Source: Mesorhizobium sp. dw_380 | GTDB taxonomy: Bacteria; Pseudomonadota; Alphaproteobacteria; Rhizobiales; Rhizobiaceae | Direction of reading: 5' to 3' | DNA length: 64,000 nucleotides | Assembly (NCBI RefSeq): GCF_018588885.1 | Contig: NZ_JAFFIW010000006.1 | Coordinates: 1-64,000, forward strand | Position numbers and translations under genes: made by a program | Notes under the pieces: generated by a model | Told to the model about the DNA's origin: nothing | The model's input: only the letters and a program-made list of their open reading frames with translations | Database searches by the model: none | Part shown: one piece after another, positions 29,481 through 38,760 of the stretch | Layout: every line of letters starts with the position of its first letter | How positions within the stretch are numbered: position 1 is the first letter of the stretch

Positions 29481-30938
29481 TCAGGTCTGTGTGCCGCCGC
29501 CTAGCGCCGCCGCAACCCCTCGAAACCGATCAATCGCCGTCTGAAGGCTTTCGATGATTTCCGCCGCAACCTCATCGGGCGGTGGCAGTAGGTCTGGATC
29601 GTCGAGTGTATCGTCCTTCAGCCAGAGGATGTCGAGGTTGACCTTGTCGCGGGCGAGCAGGGTTTCCAAGGGGAAGCTACGGAAGCGCTCCGCTTCCTCC
29701 CGCTCGCGTCGGCGCCCGCTCCTGTAGGATTTGATGAAGTCCAACAGGTCGCCCTTCGTCATGGGCCGCTCTTTCAGCGTGAAGCGATTGTTCGTGCGGA
29801 GATCGTAGATCCAGAGGTCCTTCGTGGCGGCCGTCTCCGAGGGCGGCTTCTTGTCGAAGAACAACACATTGGCCTTGACGCCCTGCTTGTAGAAGATGCC
29901 AGTCGGCAGGCGTAGCAGCGTGTGGAAATCGAAATTCCGCAGTAGCCGTCGCCGGATTGTCTCGCCGGCCCCACCTTCAAACAGGACGTTGTCCGGAAGC
30001 ACGACCGCAGCTTCGCCCTCGGGCGCGAGCACCGTCATGATGTGCTGGAGAAAGTTCAGTTGCTTGTTCGAGGTCGTGACGAAGAAGTCCTGGCGATCGT
30101 AATCCTCGCGTTCGCTGTCGATTTCACCGTCATCGCGAACGATCCGGTAGCTTTGCTTCCTGCCAAAGGGCGGATTGGTCAGGATGATTTCGTAGCTCTT
30201 GCCGCCCGCGCCGAGCAGCGCATCCTTTGCCTCCACGATGGAATCGACGCCGGTTATGCCATGCAGATAGAGGTTCATCGCCGCCAGGCGAACGACCTCA
30301 GGGACGATGTCGACGCCGGAAAACTTGTTCTTCAATGCAGAATATACCGCTCGATCGCGGGCCTTCGGGTTCTCCTTCATGTGTTCCCAGGCGGCCAGTA
30401 GGAATCCTGCCGTGCCGCAGGCGGGATCATGCACCGTCTGGTCCGGCTGCGGATCGACGACCTCGACCATCGCCTCGATGACGGAGCGCGGCGTGAAGTA
30501 CTGCCCCGCTCCGGATTTCACGTCCTCGGCATTGCGGGCGAGGAGCCCTTCATAGATGTCGCCTTTTACGTCGACCGGGAGGCCTAGCCAAACCTCGCTG
30601 TCGATGAGCCCAACCAGGCGCCGCAATTTGGCGGGATCCTGGATTTCGTTCTGGGCCTTCAGGAAGATGGCGCCGATTATGCCTCCCTGTTTCGACAGCG
30701 TTTCGAGAAGGTGCGTATAGTGTAGCGACAGCGCCTCGCCAGTGAGGTCCTTGATGTCGGACCAGCGCGCGCCGCCCGGAAGCATGGACGCCTCACCGAT
30801 CTGCGTCACCCGCTCCTCGTCCATCTTGAGGAACAGCAGATAGGAGATCTGGCTGATATAGGCCTGGTAGGAAACGCCCTGGTCGCGCAGCACATGCGCG
30901 AAGTTCCAGACCTTGGCGACGAGAGTTTGAGCGTTCAT
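29481..30938 (-). CDS. hsdM: Type I restriction-modification methyltransferase HsdM
   Basis: 485 residues from the ATG at 30938, which overlaps the preceding stop as ATGA. The N-terminal helical HsdM_N region (LVAKVWNFAHVLRDQ) leads to the N6-adenine methylase with SAM motif DPACGTAGFL (171-180) and catalytic NPPFG (255-259). It methylates adenine at the site chosen by HsdS, protecting host DNA and, with HsdR, licensing cleavage of foreign DNA. It is the last gene of the unusual order hsdR-hsdS-DUF262-hsdM. Confidence 0.94.
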   Translation of the reverse strand: MNAQTLVAKVWNFAHVLRDQGVSYQAYISQISYLLFLKMDEERVTQIGEASMLPGGARWSDIKDLTGEALSLHYTHLLETLSKQGGIIGAIFLKAQNEIQDPAKLRRLVGLIDSEVWLGLPVDVKGDIYEGLLARNAEDVKSGAGQYFTPRSVIEAMVEVVDPQPDQTVHDPACGTAGFLLAAWEHMKENPKARDRAVYSALKNKFSGVDIVPEVVRLAAMNLYLHGITGVDSIVEAKDALLGAGGKSYEIILTNPPFGRKQSYRIVRDDGEIDSEREDYDRQDFFVTTSNKQLNFLQHIMTVLAPEGEAAVVLPDNVLFEGGAGETIRRRLLRNFDFHTLLRLPTGIFYKQGVKANVLFFDKKPPSETAATKDLWIYDLRTNNRFTLKERPMTKGDLLDFIKSYRSGRRREREEAERFRSFPLETLLARDKVNLDILWLKDDTLDDPDLLPPPDEVAAEIIESLQTAIDRFRGVAAALGGGTQT

Positions 30939-32635
30939 ACCTCCACCTCGGGTGCAATATCCCAAGTGGCATAGAGCTTGGAGAGCAGGGCCTTCTGGCG
31001 AGATTCCAGCACGGTTGGCGTCCACCCTATTTCACCGAGCACCTGGGTGGTGATGACGAAGGGGGATACGCCACCGCTTTCGGAAAAATAGCGATCTTTC
31101 TTAGTTGTGAAATCCCAGTTGCTCGCCTGAATGTTCTTGCGAAGCGTCAGCAGCATGAGATTGGCCAGCTTGTGGGTCCACTCATCGCGTTTTACCTCAT
31201 CGGGGAAGTCTTTCAGCCACTGGCTGGCGGCATCAGGCGTTTGCGGCAGGACGTGTTCCACCGAAACGATGTCGTGACTGTAGGTCGCGCCGCCAGAGGA
31301 AAGCTCGGCATCGAGCCGCAGGAGGAGCGGCAACCGCACCCGCGTGACCTGATAGATAGGGCCGTCGAGGTGGACACGGAACGCCGTCTTATCTTCCTTG
31401 GTCAATTCAATCGACTTGCCCTTCCAGGTGCCGCCGACGAGATTGGTGAGAACGTTTGCATAGCGTCTGATCCGCTCATTAATGTCGGCCCGGGTCACGA
31501 ACAGGAAATAGGCGAGCGTCTCCAGCCGTCGCATGAAAAGAGCAGCATCCTCGGCTGAAGGGCTCGTGTGGGCGAAGAACTTGAGTGCGACCGGCAACCA
31601 ATCATTGTTGTCGAGCTTGCTGAGATAACGCAGCCGCTTGGTGGCTTCGTCGCCGTAGAGCGTGGCGAATTCGGGAGTCGACAACAGCTTGGCGTAGGTC
31701 GCGCCCAGCGGCTGCAATACGTCCTTCATGAAAAGCCTATGATCGGCAAAGTCAGACACGAACCTCTTGAATCCAACTTCCAGCCGTTCGCGCGGTTTCT
31801 CGCGCTGGTAGATCATCCGAATGTGCTGAAACAGTTCGACAAAACGCTCTCTTCCAAGCTGTTCCTCAATTGTCTCCCAGGAATCCGAATAGTCTTTCTC
31901 GTCGTCGGCGGGCACGCGATCGAGTAGATCGGCCTTCAGAATATCCGCTGGTGTCAGATCGAGACCGCGCGCGTTGAGTACGGTGAAGACCCGATGCGCC
32001 ATGTCGACATTGGCAACCGCGATGACGACCAGATAGCAGCGCTGCAGCAAGAACGCGACCAATCGATCACGCGCTTCCGGAGTCATGGCCTTGGCACGCT
32101 CATAGAACAGCGTCGCATTTTCGACGATCCGCAAGCGGCTGTCGGTCAGACCCTTGGTGCTGGGCAAAGCCGTGGTGGCTCCCTTTTTCTGGATCGTCTC
32201 GCGAAAGGATTCCTCGTCGCGCTTGCGCAGAGTGAGGCGATATCGGCTCTTGGTACCTTTGTCCGGATCACCTTCCTCACAGATGTAATCGTGGCGCTTG
32301 ATTGCCACTTCCAGTGTTGAGAAATCCCGCAAAACGGAGAGCAAGATCGTCAGTGTCGTTAGCCGTTGCTGGCCGTCGACGACTTTTGCTTCAGGCGAGC
32401 CAGGCTGCTTGATGAGCACGATGCTGCCGAGAAAATAGGTCACGGGTCCGCGCGTATGAGTTGCGTCCTTTAGCGCGGCGAGGATGTCGTCGAGTAGCGC
32501 TTCGGCCTGCTCCTTCTCCCATGCGTAGGGACGCTGATAGGTTGGAATGGCGAAGGCGAACTCATCGCTGAACACGCGGCTCAAGCGCTCTTGCCCGGCC
32601 TTGATCGGTTCCAATTCCATCGGTTCAAATTGCAT
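30935..32635 (-). CDS. DUF262/DUF1524 protein inside the hsd operon (GmrSD-like)
   Basis: 566 residues if it starts at 32635 (other ATGs at 32653 and 32686 also lie within or beside the end of hsdS). The N-terminal DUF262 domain has IPTYQRPYAWEKEQ and VVDGQQRLTTLTILL (the DGQQR motif of ParB-like NTPases). The C-terminal DUF1524 HNH nuclease has VEHVLPQ and LANLMLLT. This is the GmrSD/type IV-like two-domain plan, where nucleotide hydrolysis controls an HNH nuclease attacking modified DNA. Here it is embedded between hsdS and hsdM, overlapping both. Confidence 0.85.
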   Translation of the reverse strand: MQFEPMELEPIKAGQERLSRVFSDEFAFAIPTYQRPYAWEKEQAEALLDDILAALKDATHTRGPVTYFLGSIVLIKQPGSPEAKVVDGQQRLTTLTILLSVLRDFSTLEVAIKRHDYICEEGDPDKGTKSRYRLTLRKRDEESFRETIQKKGATTALPSTKGLTDSRLRIVENATLFYERAKAMTPEARDRLVAFLLQRCYLVVIAVANVDMAHRVFTVLNARGLDLTPADILKADLLDRVPADDEKDYSDSWETIEEQLGRERFVELFQHIRMIYQREKPRERLEVGFKRFVSDFADHRLFMKDVLQPLGATYAKLLSTPEFATLYGDEATKRLRYLSKLDNNDWLPVALKFFAHTSPSAEDAALFMRRLETLAYFLFVTRADINERIRRYANVLTNLVGGTWKGKSIELTKEDKTAFRVHLDGPIYQVTRVRLPLLLRLDAELSSGGATYSHDIVSVEHVLPQTPDAASQWLKDFPDEVKRDEWTHKLANLMLLTLRKNIQASNWDFTTKKDRYFSESGGVSPFVITTQVLGEIGWTPTVLESRQKALLSKLYATWDIAPEVEV

Positions 32636-33539
32636 TCTGGCGTCCTTGATCATGATTTTGACCGGCGCCGCCGACGATCTCGCCAATCTCGCCCAAGGTT
32701 GTCCAAATCCAGCCCTCAGGAAGTGTTGGCAGCGCGGAAGTATCGAGCGGCCGCGTCACAGCCGCACGGCTGCCACGGCGGTTGGCGGGATCATGCGCGG
32801 CGCGATCCGACTTGACGCGGGCTAGGAGATCGTGACCGGTTTCACCAACGGGGTTCGCGCCACGCCAGTCCTCCGTCAGCTCGCCTGTGACGGCAGCTTT
32901 AAGCAACGCGCGGCGGAAGGTTTCCAGCCCTTTGCGCGCGTCGGCCATGGCCGCGTCGCCTTCGGCAATCTCGGCGAAGAGTTCATCGATTCGGGCCACG
33001 ATGCGGCGCTGCTCTTGGAGGGGTGCGAGGGGTACTGAAAACCGCTCCAAAGCCGAGACTTCAATGCTGTTGACCGTCGTGCCGTCCTTCGAACAATCAT
33101 CCAGAACGCGTTTTACAGCTAGTGTGAGGTAGTATCCCACATAACTCGGGCTGATGCCGTTTAAGGGTGTGAGCGCTCGTAGGTCCTGATTGAGGGTGAC
33201 GATCCGGTCCGTAATCGCAACCGGAAAAGAGTGGCGCAATATGCCGGAACGCATGACCATCAGCACTGACCCCTTGGGAACGTATTTTGCCGACGAGCCC
33301 TCAACCGCTTCTGGTGTAATCTTGTCTTCGGTCTCACCGATGATTTTGACTTTCATATCTTTCGGGGAGACCCAGGGCACGGTTCCATTCGTCCAGAAGA
33401 GAGCATTGGCCTTGGCTGGAGTGCCACCGCCCGTCCATAAGCCAAGCTTACCTAGCGGCGCCCAACACCACCCCTCGGGCAGCGTCCATGGTCCCTCGAC
33501 GGCCTCCGGCCGTTCTTCCCACGCCGTCACTGCCTCCAT
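32625..33539 (-). CDS. hsdS: Type I specificity subunit HsdS, truncated to one target domain
   Basis: 304 residues, versus roughly 400 or more for a two-domain HsdS. Target domain 1 begins LPEGWCWAPLGKLG and ends before the conserved central helix with PLQEQRRIVARIDELFAEI. A second domain begins with the matching LPEGWIWTTLGEIGEIVGGA (about residues 274-293) and is cut off 12 residues later, exactly where the DUF262 gene begins. The subunit may dimerise to read a palindromic site, as known for engineered half-HsdS, or may be inactive. It overlaps the hsdR stop (TAATG). Confidence 0.85.
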   Translation of the reverse strand: MEAVTAWEERPEAVEGPWTLPEGWCWAPLGKLGLWTGGGTPAKANALFWTNGTVPWVSPKDMKVKIIGETEDKITPEAVEGSSAKYVPKGSVLMVMRSGILRHSFPVAITDRIVTLNQDLRALTPLNGISPSYVGYYLTLAVKRVLDDCSKDGTTVNSIEVSALERFSVPLAPLQEQRRIVARIDELFAEIAEGDAAMADARKGLETFRRALLKAAVTGELTEDWRGANPVGETGHDLLARVKSDRAAHDPANRRGSRAAVTRPLDTSALPTLPEGWIWTTLGEIGEIVGGAGQNHDQGRQNAI

Positions 33540-36277
33540 TACGCCACCAGCACTTCCGTCAGTTCATCGAGTACGTCCGGCAGCCTTGCTCCGAACAGAC
33601 CCCGCGCTCGCACGATTCCACCCCTGGCGGCAAACTCCGGCGCGTCCATCATGTCCTCCGGCCGGATTTCTATGTTCACGGCGAGATGATCGCGAATGGC
33701 GGCCAACCATGCCTTCTGCTCGTCGGAATAGACTCGCCCTGCCTTCTCCTCACGCCCGAGCCAGAGATTGAACCGTCCGGCGGTCACAGATGGCAGGGGT
33801 TCCAGGGATTCGTTCTGCCCGAGCGCGTAGCGGACGAGCATGACGATATCGGCCAGCGTTCCGGAAGGACTGCCGCGCACCTTGTCGGCGGCGATACGCT
33901 TGTAGGCCCGCCAGATATCGACCGGCTCCAGGAGCCATGGAGGCCGCTTCAACGCTTCTCGCAAATCGTCCACGGCCTCGTAGGTCAGCCGCTTCTGCGC
34001 GTACGGGAGACGGTAGAGGATCTGTAGGGCAGCAAGTTCATCGCGACGCTCGTCCAGGAACCGTCGAAACCTTTCGACGGTGTCAGTTGCGCGCTTCTCA
34101 TCCCATCCCGATGACACCACGGCGTCCGTGGAAATTGTGTCTATCCGGATATCCGCCGCCGCCTTCACGTCCTTCAGCAGCTTGCGCAGCCCCGGGTCAT
34201 CAAAGATCTCGACCGCCCTGTCCTTGGCCGCCTCGCGCGCCTTGCGCTGCTCCGGTTCCGGCGCGTCCTGGCCCACACGAGCTGCCAGCGCGTCCGGATC
34301 GACAGCATCGAGCAAGCGTGCTGCCAAACCTGCGAGATCGACGCCGCCAGCCGCCTTTGTGATTGCCGCGCGATCCTTGTCGCCAATCCTGCGATCTAGG
34401 GCGGCCAGACGGGCCGCGAGGGTTGAGAAGGCGTCGTCGTCCCGCCGTCCCGAGGCGATCTCGTCGATCAGGCGATCGAATCCTATAACCCGATCACGCT
34501 CGAGCGGCTGCGACACCGTCTTGAGACTTTCGGAGACGCCGACGGCGTCGACCAGGACGAAGCGTGTCTTTGCTTCGGCATCCGGAGTGACTTCGCGCAG
34601 CTTCTCTGGCGAGATCGTGCGGGCGCCACGTCCCTTCATCTGCTCGAAATAGAGCTCGGAACGGACATCGCGCAGGAAGATCAGCGCCTCGATGGGCTTC
34701 ACGTCCGTTCCTGTCGCGATCATGTCAACGGTGACGGCGATGCGCGGGTTGTAGTCGTTGCGGAACGCGCGGATCAGCTGTTCGGGATCGGCGCCATCAG
34801 TCTTGTAGGTGATCTTCTTCGCGAAGTCGTTTCCCTTGCCGAACACCTCACGGACCAGCCCAACGATCTCCTCGGCGTGGTGGTCGTCCTTGGCAAATAC
34901 CAGTGTTTTCGGAACCTCGTGGCGGCCGGGGAATAGTTCGGTAAAGAGTGTGTCACGAAAGGATTCGAGAACCGTGCGGATCTGGTTGGGGACTAGGACA
35001 GTCCGGTCGATCTTGTCCGGCGTGTATGAGAAATCTTCCGACAGGGTCTCGTAGCGTTCGGCTCGCGTTCGCTTATCGCGGACCGGAAGGTCGTAGCCGG
35101 CTTTCACGGTCGAGCCGCGTTCGCCGATTTCCGTCCGGATGCGGAAGATTTCGAAGCCGACATTGACGCCATCGACCACCGACCGCTCATAGGGATACTG
35201 GGCCACGAGGTTTTTGTTGAAGAAGCCGAGCGTGTGAAGGGAGGGGGTCGCGGTGAGGCCGACCGTGAAGGCATCGAAGTATTCGAGCACTTGCCGCCAC
35301 GTGCCATAGATCGATCGGTGGCATTCGTCGGTGATGACCAGATCGAAGCTCTCGATCGGGATCGAGGCATTGTAGCTGATCAGGCGTTCCGTCGCCGGGC
35401 CGGACTGCTCGAATGACGAAATCTCTTCGTCCTCTTCGGCAAGCTCCTTGCCGGTGAGCACTGAGTAGACGCGCTGAATAGTCGCGACCACCACCTGTGA
35501 ATCCTTGTCCAGCCCCGCCGCGCCGAGTTTCTGGACGTTGTAGATCTCTGAGAAGGATCTGCCTGTTCCCGGCGGGCGATAAGCGAGAAACTCGTCACGG
35601 GTCTGGCGCACCAGGTTCGCCCGGTCCGCCAGGAACAGGATGCGCCGGAAGCCGGAATGCGCCAGCAGCCGATAGCTCAACGTGCAGGCAGTGAATGTCT
35701 TCCCGGCGCCCGTGGCCATCTGGACGAGCGCCCGCGGCTTGTTCACCGCCAGCGACTGCTCAAGGGCAGCTACAGCGTCTACTTGGCAGGCACGCAACCC
35801 AGTTGAATCAACCGGTGGCATTGACTGCAGCCGGGCACGAAGCGTCGTGGTATCCTTGATCCAGCGTTCAAGTGTCTCCGGACGGTGGAACGAGAACACG
35901 ATGCGTGATGTGGAATCCGGATCGGCGTGGTCCCTGAAGATCGTTTCCGAGGAGGAGGCAACATACTCGAAACGTACCTGTCCATCCGACCTCACCAGAT
36001 GGCTTGGCGCGCCCACCATGTACCGCGCCGCCTGCTCGGCGAAACCTGAAAGCGTTGATCCTTCCGGTTTGGCTTCCACGACGCCGCACAGGATTCGTCC
36101 GACGAACAGGGCATAATCGACGGGACCGCTAGCGGTCTGGAATTCCCGGACGGCGACGCCAAGGCCCGCTCCCAGGTTCATCTCGGCGCGGGTCTGCACC
36201 ATCCACCCGCACAACAACAGACGCCGATCAATGTGGGATCGCGCCTTGTCTTCCGGATGGAAAGCCCCCTCGTTCAT
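33539..36277 (-). CDS. hsdR: Type I restriction endonuclease HsdR
   Basis: 912 residues. The nuclease domain has Asp54 in VDYALFVG and Glu69-x-Lys in VEAKPEG. The SF2 translocase has Walker A MATGAGKT (187-194), DEAH-type box DECH (317-320) and motif III LTATPS; motif VI is near EQMKGRGART. The C-terminal EcoEI-type region binds HsdM/S. It translocates DNA with ATP and cuts at collision. It is the first gene of the operon, divergent from the HD-domain gene. In the 242-base gap an 8-bp palindrome (36365-36382) may be an operator. Confidence 0.94.
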   Translation of the reverse strand: MNEGAFHPEDKARSHIDRRLLLCGWMVQTRAEMNLGAGLGVAVREFQTASGPVDYALFVGRILCGVVEAKPEGSTLSGFAEQAARYMVGAPSHLVRSDGQVRFEYVASSSETIFRDHADPDSTSRIVFSFHRPETLERWIKDTTTLRARLQSMPPVDSTGLRACQVDAVAALEQSLAVNKPRALVQMATGAGKTFTACTLSYRLLAHSGFRRILFLADRANLVRQTRDEFLAYRPPGTGRSFSEIYNVQKLGAAGLDKDSQVVVATIQRVYSVLTGKELAEEDEEISSFEQSGPATERLISYNASIPIESFDLVITDECHRSIYGTWRQVLEYFDAFTVGLTATPSLHTLGFFNKNLVAQYPYERSVVDGVNVGFEIFRIRTEIGERGSTVKAGYDLPVRDKRTRAERYETLSEDFSYTPDKIDRTVLVPNQIRTVLESFRDTLFTELFPGRHEVPKTLVFAKDDHHAEEIVGLVREVFGKGNDFAKKITYKTDGADPEQLIRAFRNDYNPRIAVTVDMIATGTDVKPIEALIFLRDVRSELYFEQMKGRGARTISPEKLREVTPDAEAKTRFVLVDAVGVSESLKTVSQPLERDRVIGFDRLIDEIASGRRDDDAFSTLAARLAALDRRIGDKDRAAITKAAGGVDLAGLAARLLDAVDPDALAARVGQDAPEPEQRKAREAAKDRAVEIFDDPGLRKLLKDVKAAADIRIDTISTDAVVSSGWDEKRATDTVERFRRFLDERRDELAALQILYRLPYAQKRLTYEAVDDLREALKRPPWLLEPVDIWRAYKRIAADKVRGSPSGTLADIVMLVRYALGQNESLEPLPSVTAGRFNLWLGREEKAGRVYSDEQKAWLAAIRDHLAVNIEIRPEDMMDAPEFAARGGIVRARGLFGARLPDVLDELTEVLVA

Positions 36278-36519
36278 TCGCGCACACTATGATGTGCAAC
36301 CGTTCGGCGAAAGCCTGATAAAACACGGCTTGCTGTTGCAGGTTGCAGACGACAAGTTTGAAGACTCCCTCCCAGGAGGGAGGCGTGGAAATCTCGATTG
36401 TGTTGGAAGGAGACCTCCGGAAGGTATGTCAGAAGCCGACCTTTCCGCATCGGCCGGAGTCGACCTCATCCGGACGCTGGACCATTGCCTGAAACATCGA
36501 GGCAAAGCATCCTGTCGAA

Positions 36520-37215
36520 ATGCAGAGCTCGGTTATCAATTCGATTCGGGACGCTTTTTCCCCCTATGGCTCGCTTGCTGCCTCTCTCTTGCCGAAACTG
36601 GGCAATGATAGCGACGGCTCGCATGATCTCGCGCATATCCTTCGAGTTTGGGGAAATGTGCAGGTGATTCAGGCTGAGGAGGGCGGGAACCTCGACGTTC
36701 TTATTGCTGCTTGTCTTCTTCACGATTGCGTTTCCGTCGAGAAGAATTCCCCACTCCGCTCGCAGGCATCCTGCCTAGCGGCGACACGTGCACACAGCCT
36801 GCTGCTTGATGAACACTGGGAACCTCATCAAATCGAAGCGGTGGGGCATGCGATTGAGGCGCACAGCTTCTCAGCACGAATAGAGCCGAGATCGCTAGAA
36901 GCGCGAATTCTTCAGGATGCCGACAGACTGGATGCAATAGGTGCTATAGGCGTTGCACGCTGCTTTTATGTCAGTGGCCGACTGGGGCAAGCCTTCTATG
37001 ACCTGTCCGACCCGGACGCGAAAGGCCGACCATATGATGACAGCCGATATGCGCTCGACCACTTCCACACAAAACTCTTGAGACTTGCTTCCGGTTTCAA
37101 AACGGTCACTGGGGTGCAGCTGGCTCGCATCCGTCACGACAAGATGCTTCGTTTCGTGGAGGAATTTCGGAAAGAGGCGGGGATCGTTTCGCATCGAGGC
37201 TTTGCTGCAATCTGA
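36520..37215 (+). CDS. HD-domain phosphohydrolase
   Basis: 231 residues. Metal ligands of the HD fold are His35 in GSHDLAHI, His68-Asp69 in LLHDCV and Asp135 in QDADRLDAIG. This matches the YedJ/YpgQ-type HD family, which hydrolyses nucleotides or other phosphates; the exact substrate is unknown. Within an island holding nucleotide-enzyme homologues it could be part of the same trait, but it is separated by other genes. Confidence 0.82.
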   Translation: MQSSVINSIRDAFSPYGSLAASLLPKLGNDSDGSHDLAHILRVWGNVQVIQAEEGGNLDVLIAACLLHDCVSVEKNSPLRSQASCLAATRAHSLLLDEHWEPHQIEAVGHAIEAHSFSARIEPRSLEARILQDADRLDAIGAIGVARCFYVSGRLGQAFYDLSDPDAKGRPYDDSRYALDHFHTKLLRLASGFKTVTGVQLARIRHDKMLRFVEEFRKEAGIVSHRGFAAI

Positions 37216-37393
37216 CGGTCAACATTCCCCGAGTTCGCTGTTCCATTCTTCGTTGGCGGTGCTAGACAGATGAAACCAACGTTGGCGTGATCCCGCCAGA
37301 TCGGTTCGTTCCGACCTTCTCTAAAGCCGCCCTTCGATCTAAGACCCCTTGGAGTAGTCTGCGGCTCATGCGAGGGAAAGGCATCGAAAAGGA

Positions 37394-38218
37394 ATGAACT
37401 ATCGACACGCGTTCCACGCTGGCAACCACACCGAAGTCTTCAAGCATGCCGCCTTGACGCTCATTCTTGAACACCTATTGCAGAAACCCACCCCATTCGC
37501 CGTGCTTGATACTCACGGGGGTATAGGCATCTACGACCTGTGTTCAGATGAAGCTATGCGAACCAACGAGCGTGATGCGGGCGTGAATAGGGTTTTCGGC
37601 AGAACCCTTTCATCGGCACCCAGGTACTTGAAAACTCTCGAATCCCTCAATGCACAGTCCCTGAGGATCTACCCCGGCTCACCGGAGCTAGTCAGACAAT
37701 CATTGCGGGAGAAGGACCGTCTTAACGTGTGTGAGCTGCATCCGGAGGACGGATCGCTGCTGAAGGAGCGATACCGCAAGGACCGTCGCGTTTCTGTCCA
37801 TCAGCGAGATGGTTACGAAGCAATAGGGGCGATGCTACCGCCCCGGGAACGTCGGGGATTGGTCTTCATAGATCCCCCATTTGAGCGGAAGGACGAACCG
37901 GATCAGATCGCGGCTGCGCTTCAAGCTGGAAATCGCAGATGGGCAACTGGGATTTACGCAATTTGGTACCCCATCAAAGATGCCGTCTTAGGCGACTGTA
38001 TCGCCGCCGCCGCAACTGCAGCGGGGTTTAATAGCGTCTTACGCACAGAATTCTGTCCGTATCGGCCTGACGGCGTAACATTGGCGGGTAGCGGCCTGAT
38101 TATTTGCAATCCTCCTTGGAGAATCGACGACAGGCTCCGGCGCCTCTGCAAGGAACTCGCCGTGCTTTTGGGTGGCAAGCACAGTTCCTGGTCGGTAGAA
38201 TTGGTGCCGGGCTGTTAG
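37394..38218 (+). CDS. rlmJ: RlmJ-like 23S rRNA adenine methyltransferase
   Basis: 274 residues. The start NYRHAFHAGNHTEVFKHAAL is the RlmJ signature; SAM-site LDTHGGIG follows, and the catalytic motif is DPPF (160-163). RlmJ methylates N6 of A2030 in 23S rRNA. It is normally a single core gene; carried on an island it may be a paralogue with another nucleic-acid target or protect ribosomes from an island- or phage-borne nuclease (inference). All motifs are intact. Confidence 0.88.
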   Translation: MNYRHAFHAGNHTEVFKHAALTLILEHLLQKPTPFAVLDTHGGIGIYDLCSDEAMRTNERDAGVNRVFGRTLSSAPRYLKTLESLNAQSLRIYPGSPELVRQSLREKDRLNVCELHPEDGSLLKERYRKDRRVSVHQRDGYEAIGAMLPPRERRGLVFIDPPFERKDEPDQIAAALQAGNRRWATGIYAIWYPIKDAVLGDCIAAAATAAGFNSVLRTEFCPYRPDGVTLAGSGLIICNPPWRIDDRLRRLCKELAVLLGGKHSSWSVELVPGC

Positions 38219-38225
38219 CTCGAGC

Positions 38226-38519
38226 CTAATGAACCCTGTCCGTCGGTTGAGGTTCGTCAGACTCGATCGCGTGGATCACCCCCATTAGATCTCGCCATTT
38301 ATGGCACATTGCGAGATCCCCCCGGGAGAGCGCCCGGTCCGCCTTTGCATCCATGAGTTCAAGCGCACGATCGGACCCAAGACGCACCATCAAGTTCGCA
38401 CCTCGATACCAGGTAGAGCGGCTGAACCCGTAGTCGTGAAGGCGCGACACATCGTCGACAATCGACTCAATCGTCACGTCGTACTTCCCAACCACGTATT
38501 CCGACTTCTTTCGCTTCAT
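38226..38519 (-). CDS. Small hypothetical protein
   Basis: 97 residues, rich in charged residues, with no membrane segment. A helix with SRLHDYGFSRSTWYRGANLMVRL is followed by LELMDAKADRALSRGDLAM. It resembles small uncharacterised proteins of rhizobial islands; I know no function. It is convergent with rlmJ (7-base gap). The 240 bases to the next gene show nothing else. Confidence 0.55.
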   Translation of the reverse strand: MKRKKSEYVVGKYDVTIESIVDDVSRLHDYGFSRSTWYRGANLMVRLGSDRALELMDAKADRALSRGDLAMCHKWRDLMGVIHAIESDEPQPTDRVH

Positions 38520-38760
38520 GGGTCACCGTGCATGTCACGACCGTATCGAATATCCTTTGTATAACGAATCGCCAATTATCGCCAAAAGGACCTGATAGAG
38601 GTAGCCTAAAGCGGGGAAACAATCGGAGGATGCGGGTGCCAGCCATCAGGCCAACTGGGAGCCTAGTCGCACATGCGAAGTCCGATCACGAGAGCCCTCA
38701 AATGGCGCCCTTCAACCACCATGCGACTACATTCGCGTGGGCTGTCAGGGACACCAAGTG

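Noticed and set aside
36520..37215. HD protein as a DatZ-like dATPase completing an aminoadenine pathway with the PurZ-like gene
   Set aside because: Its motifs fit the YedJ/YpgQ HD type rather than DatZ, and it is outside the overlapping cluster; the link cannot be supported.
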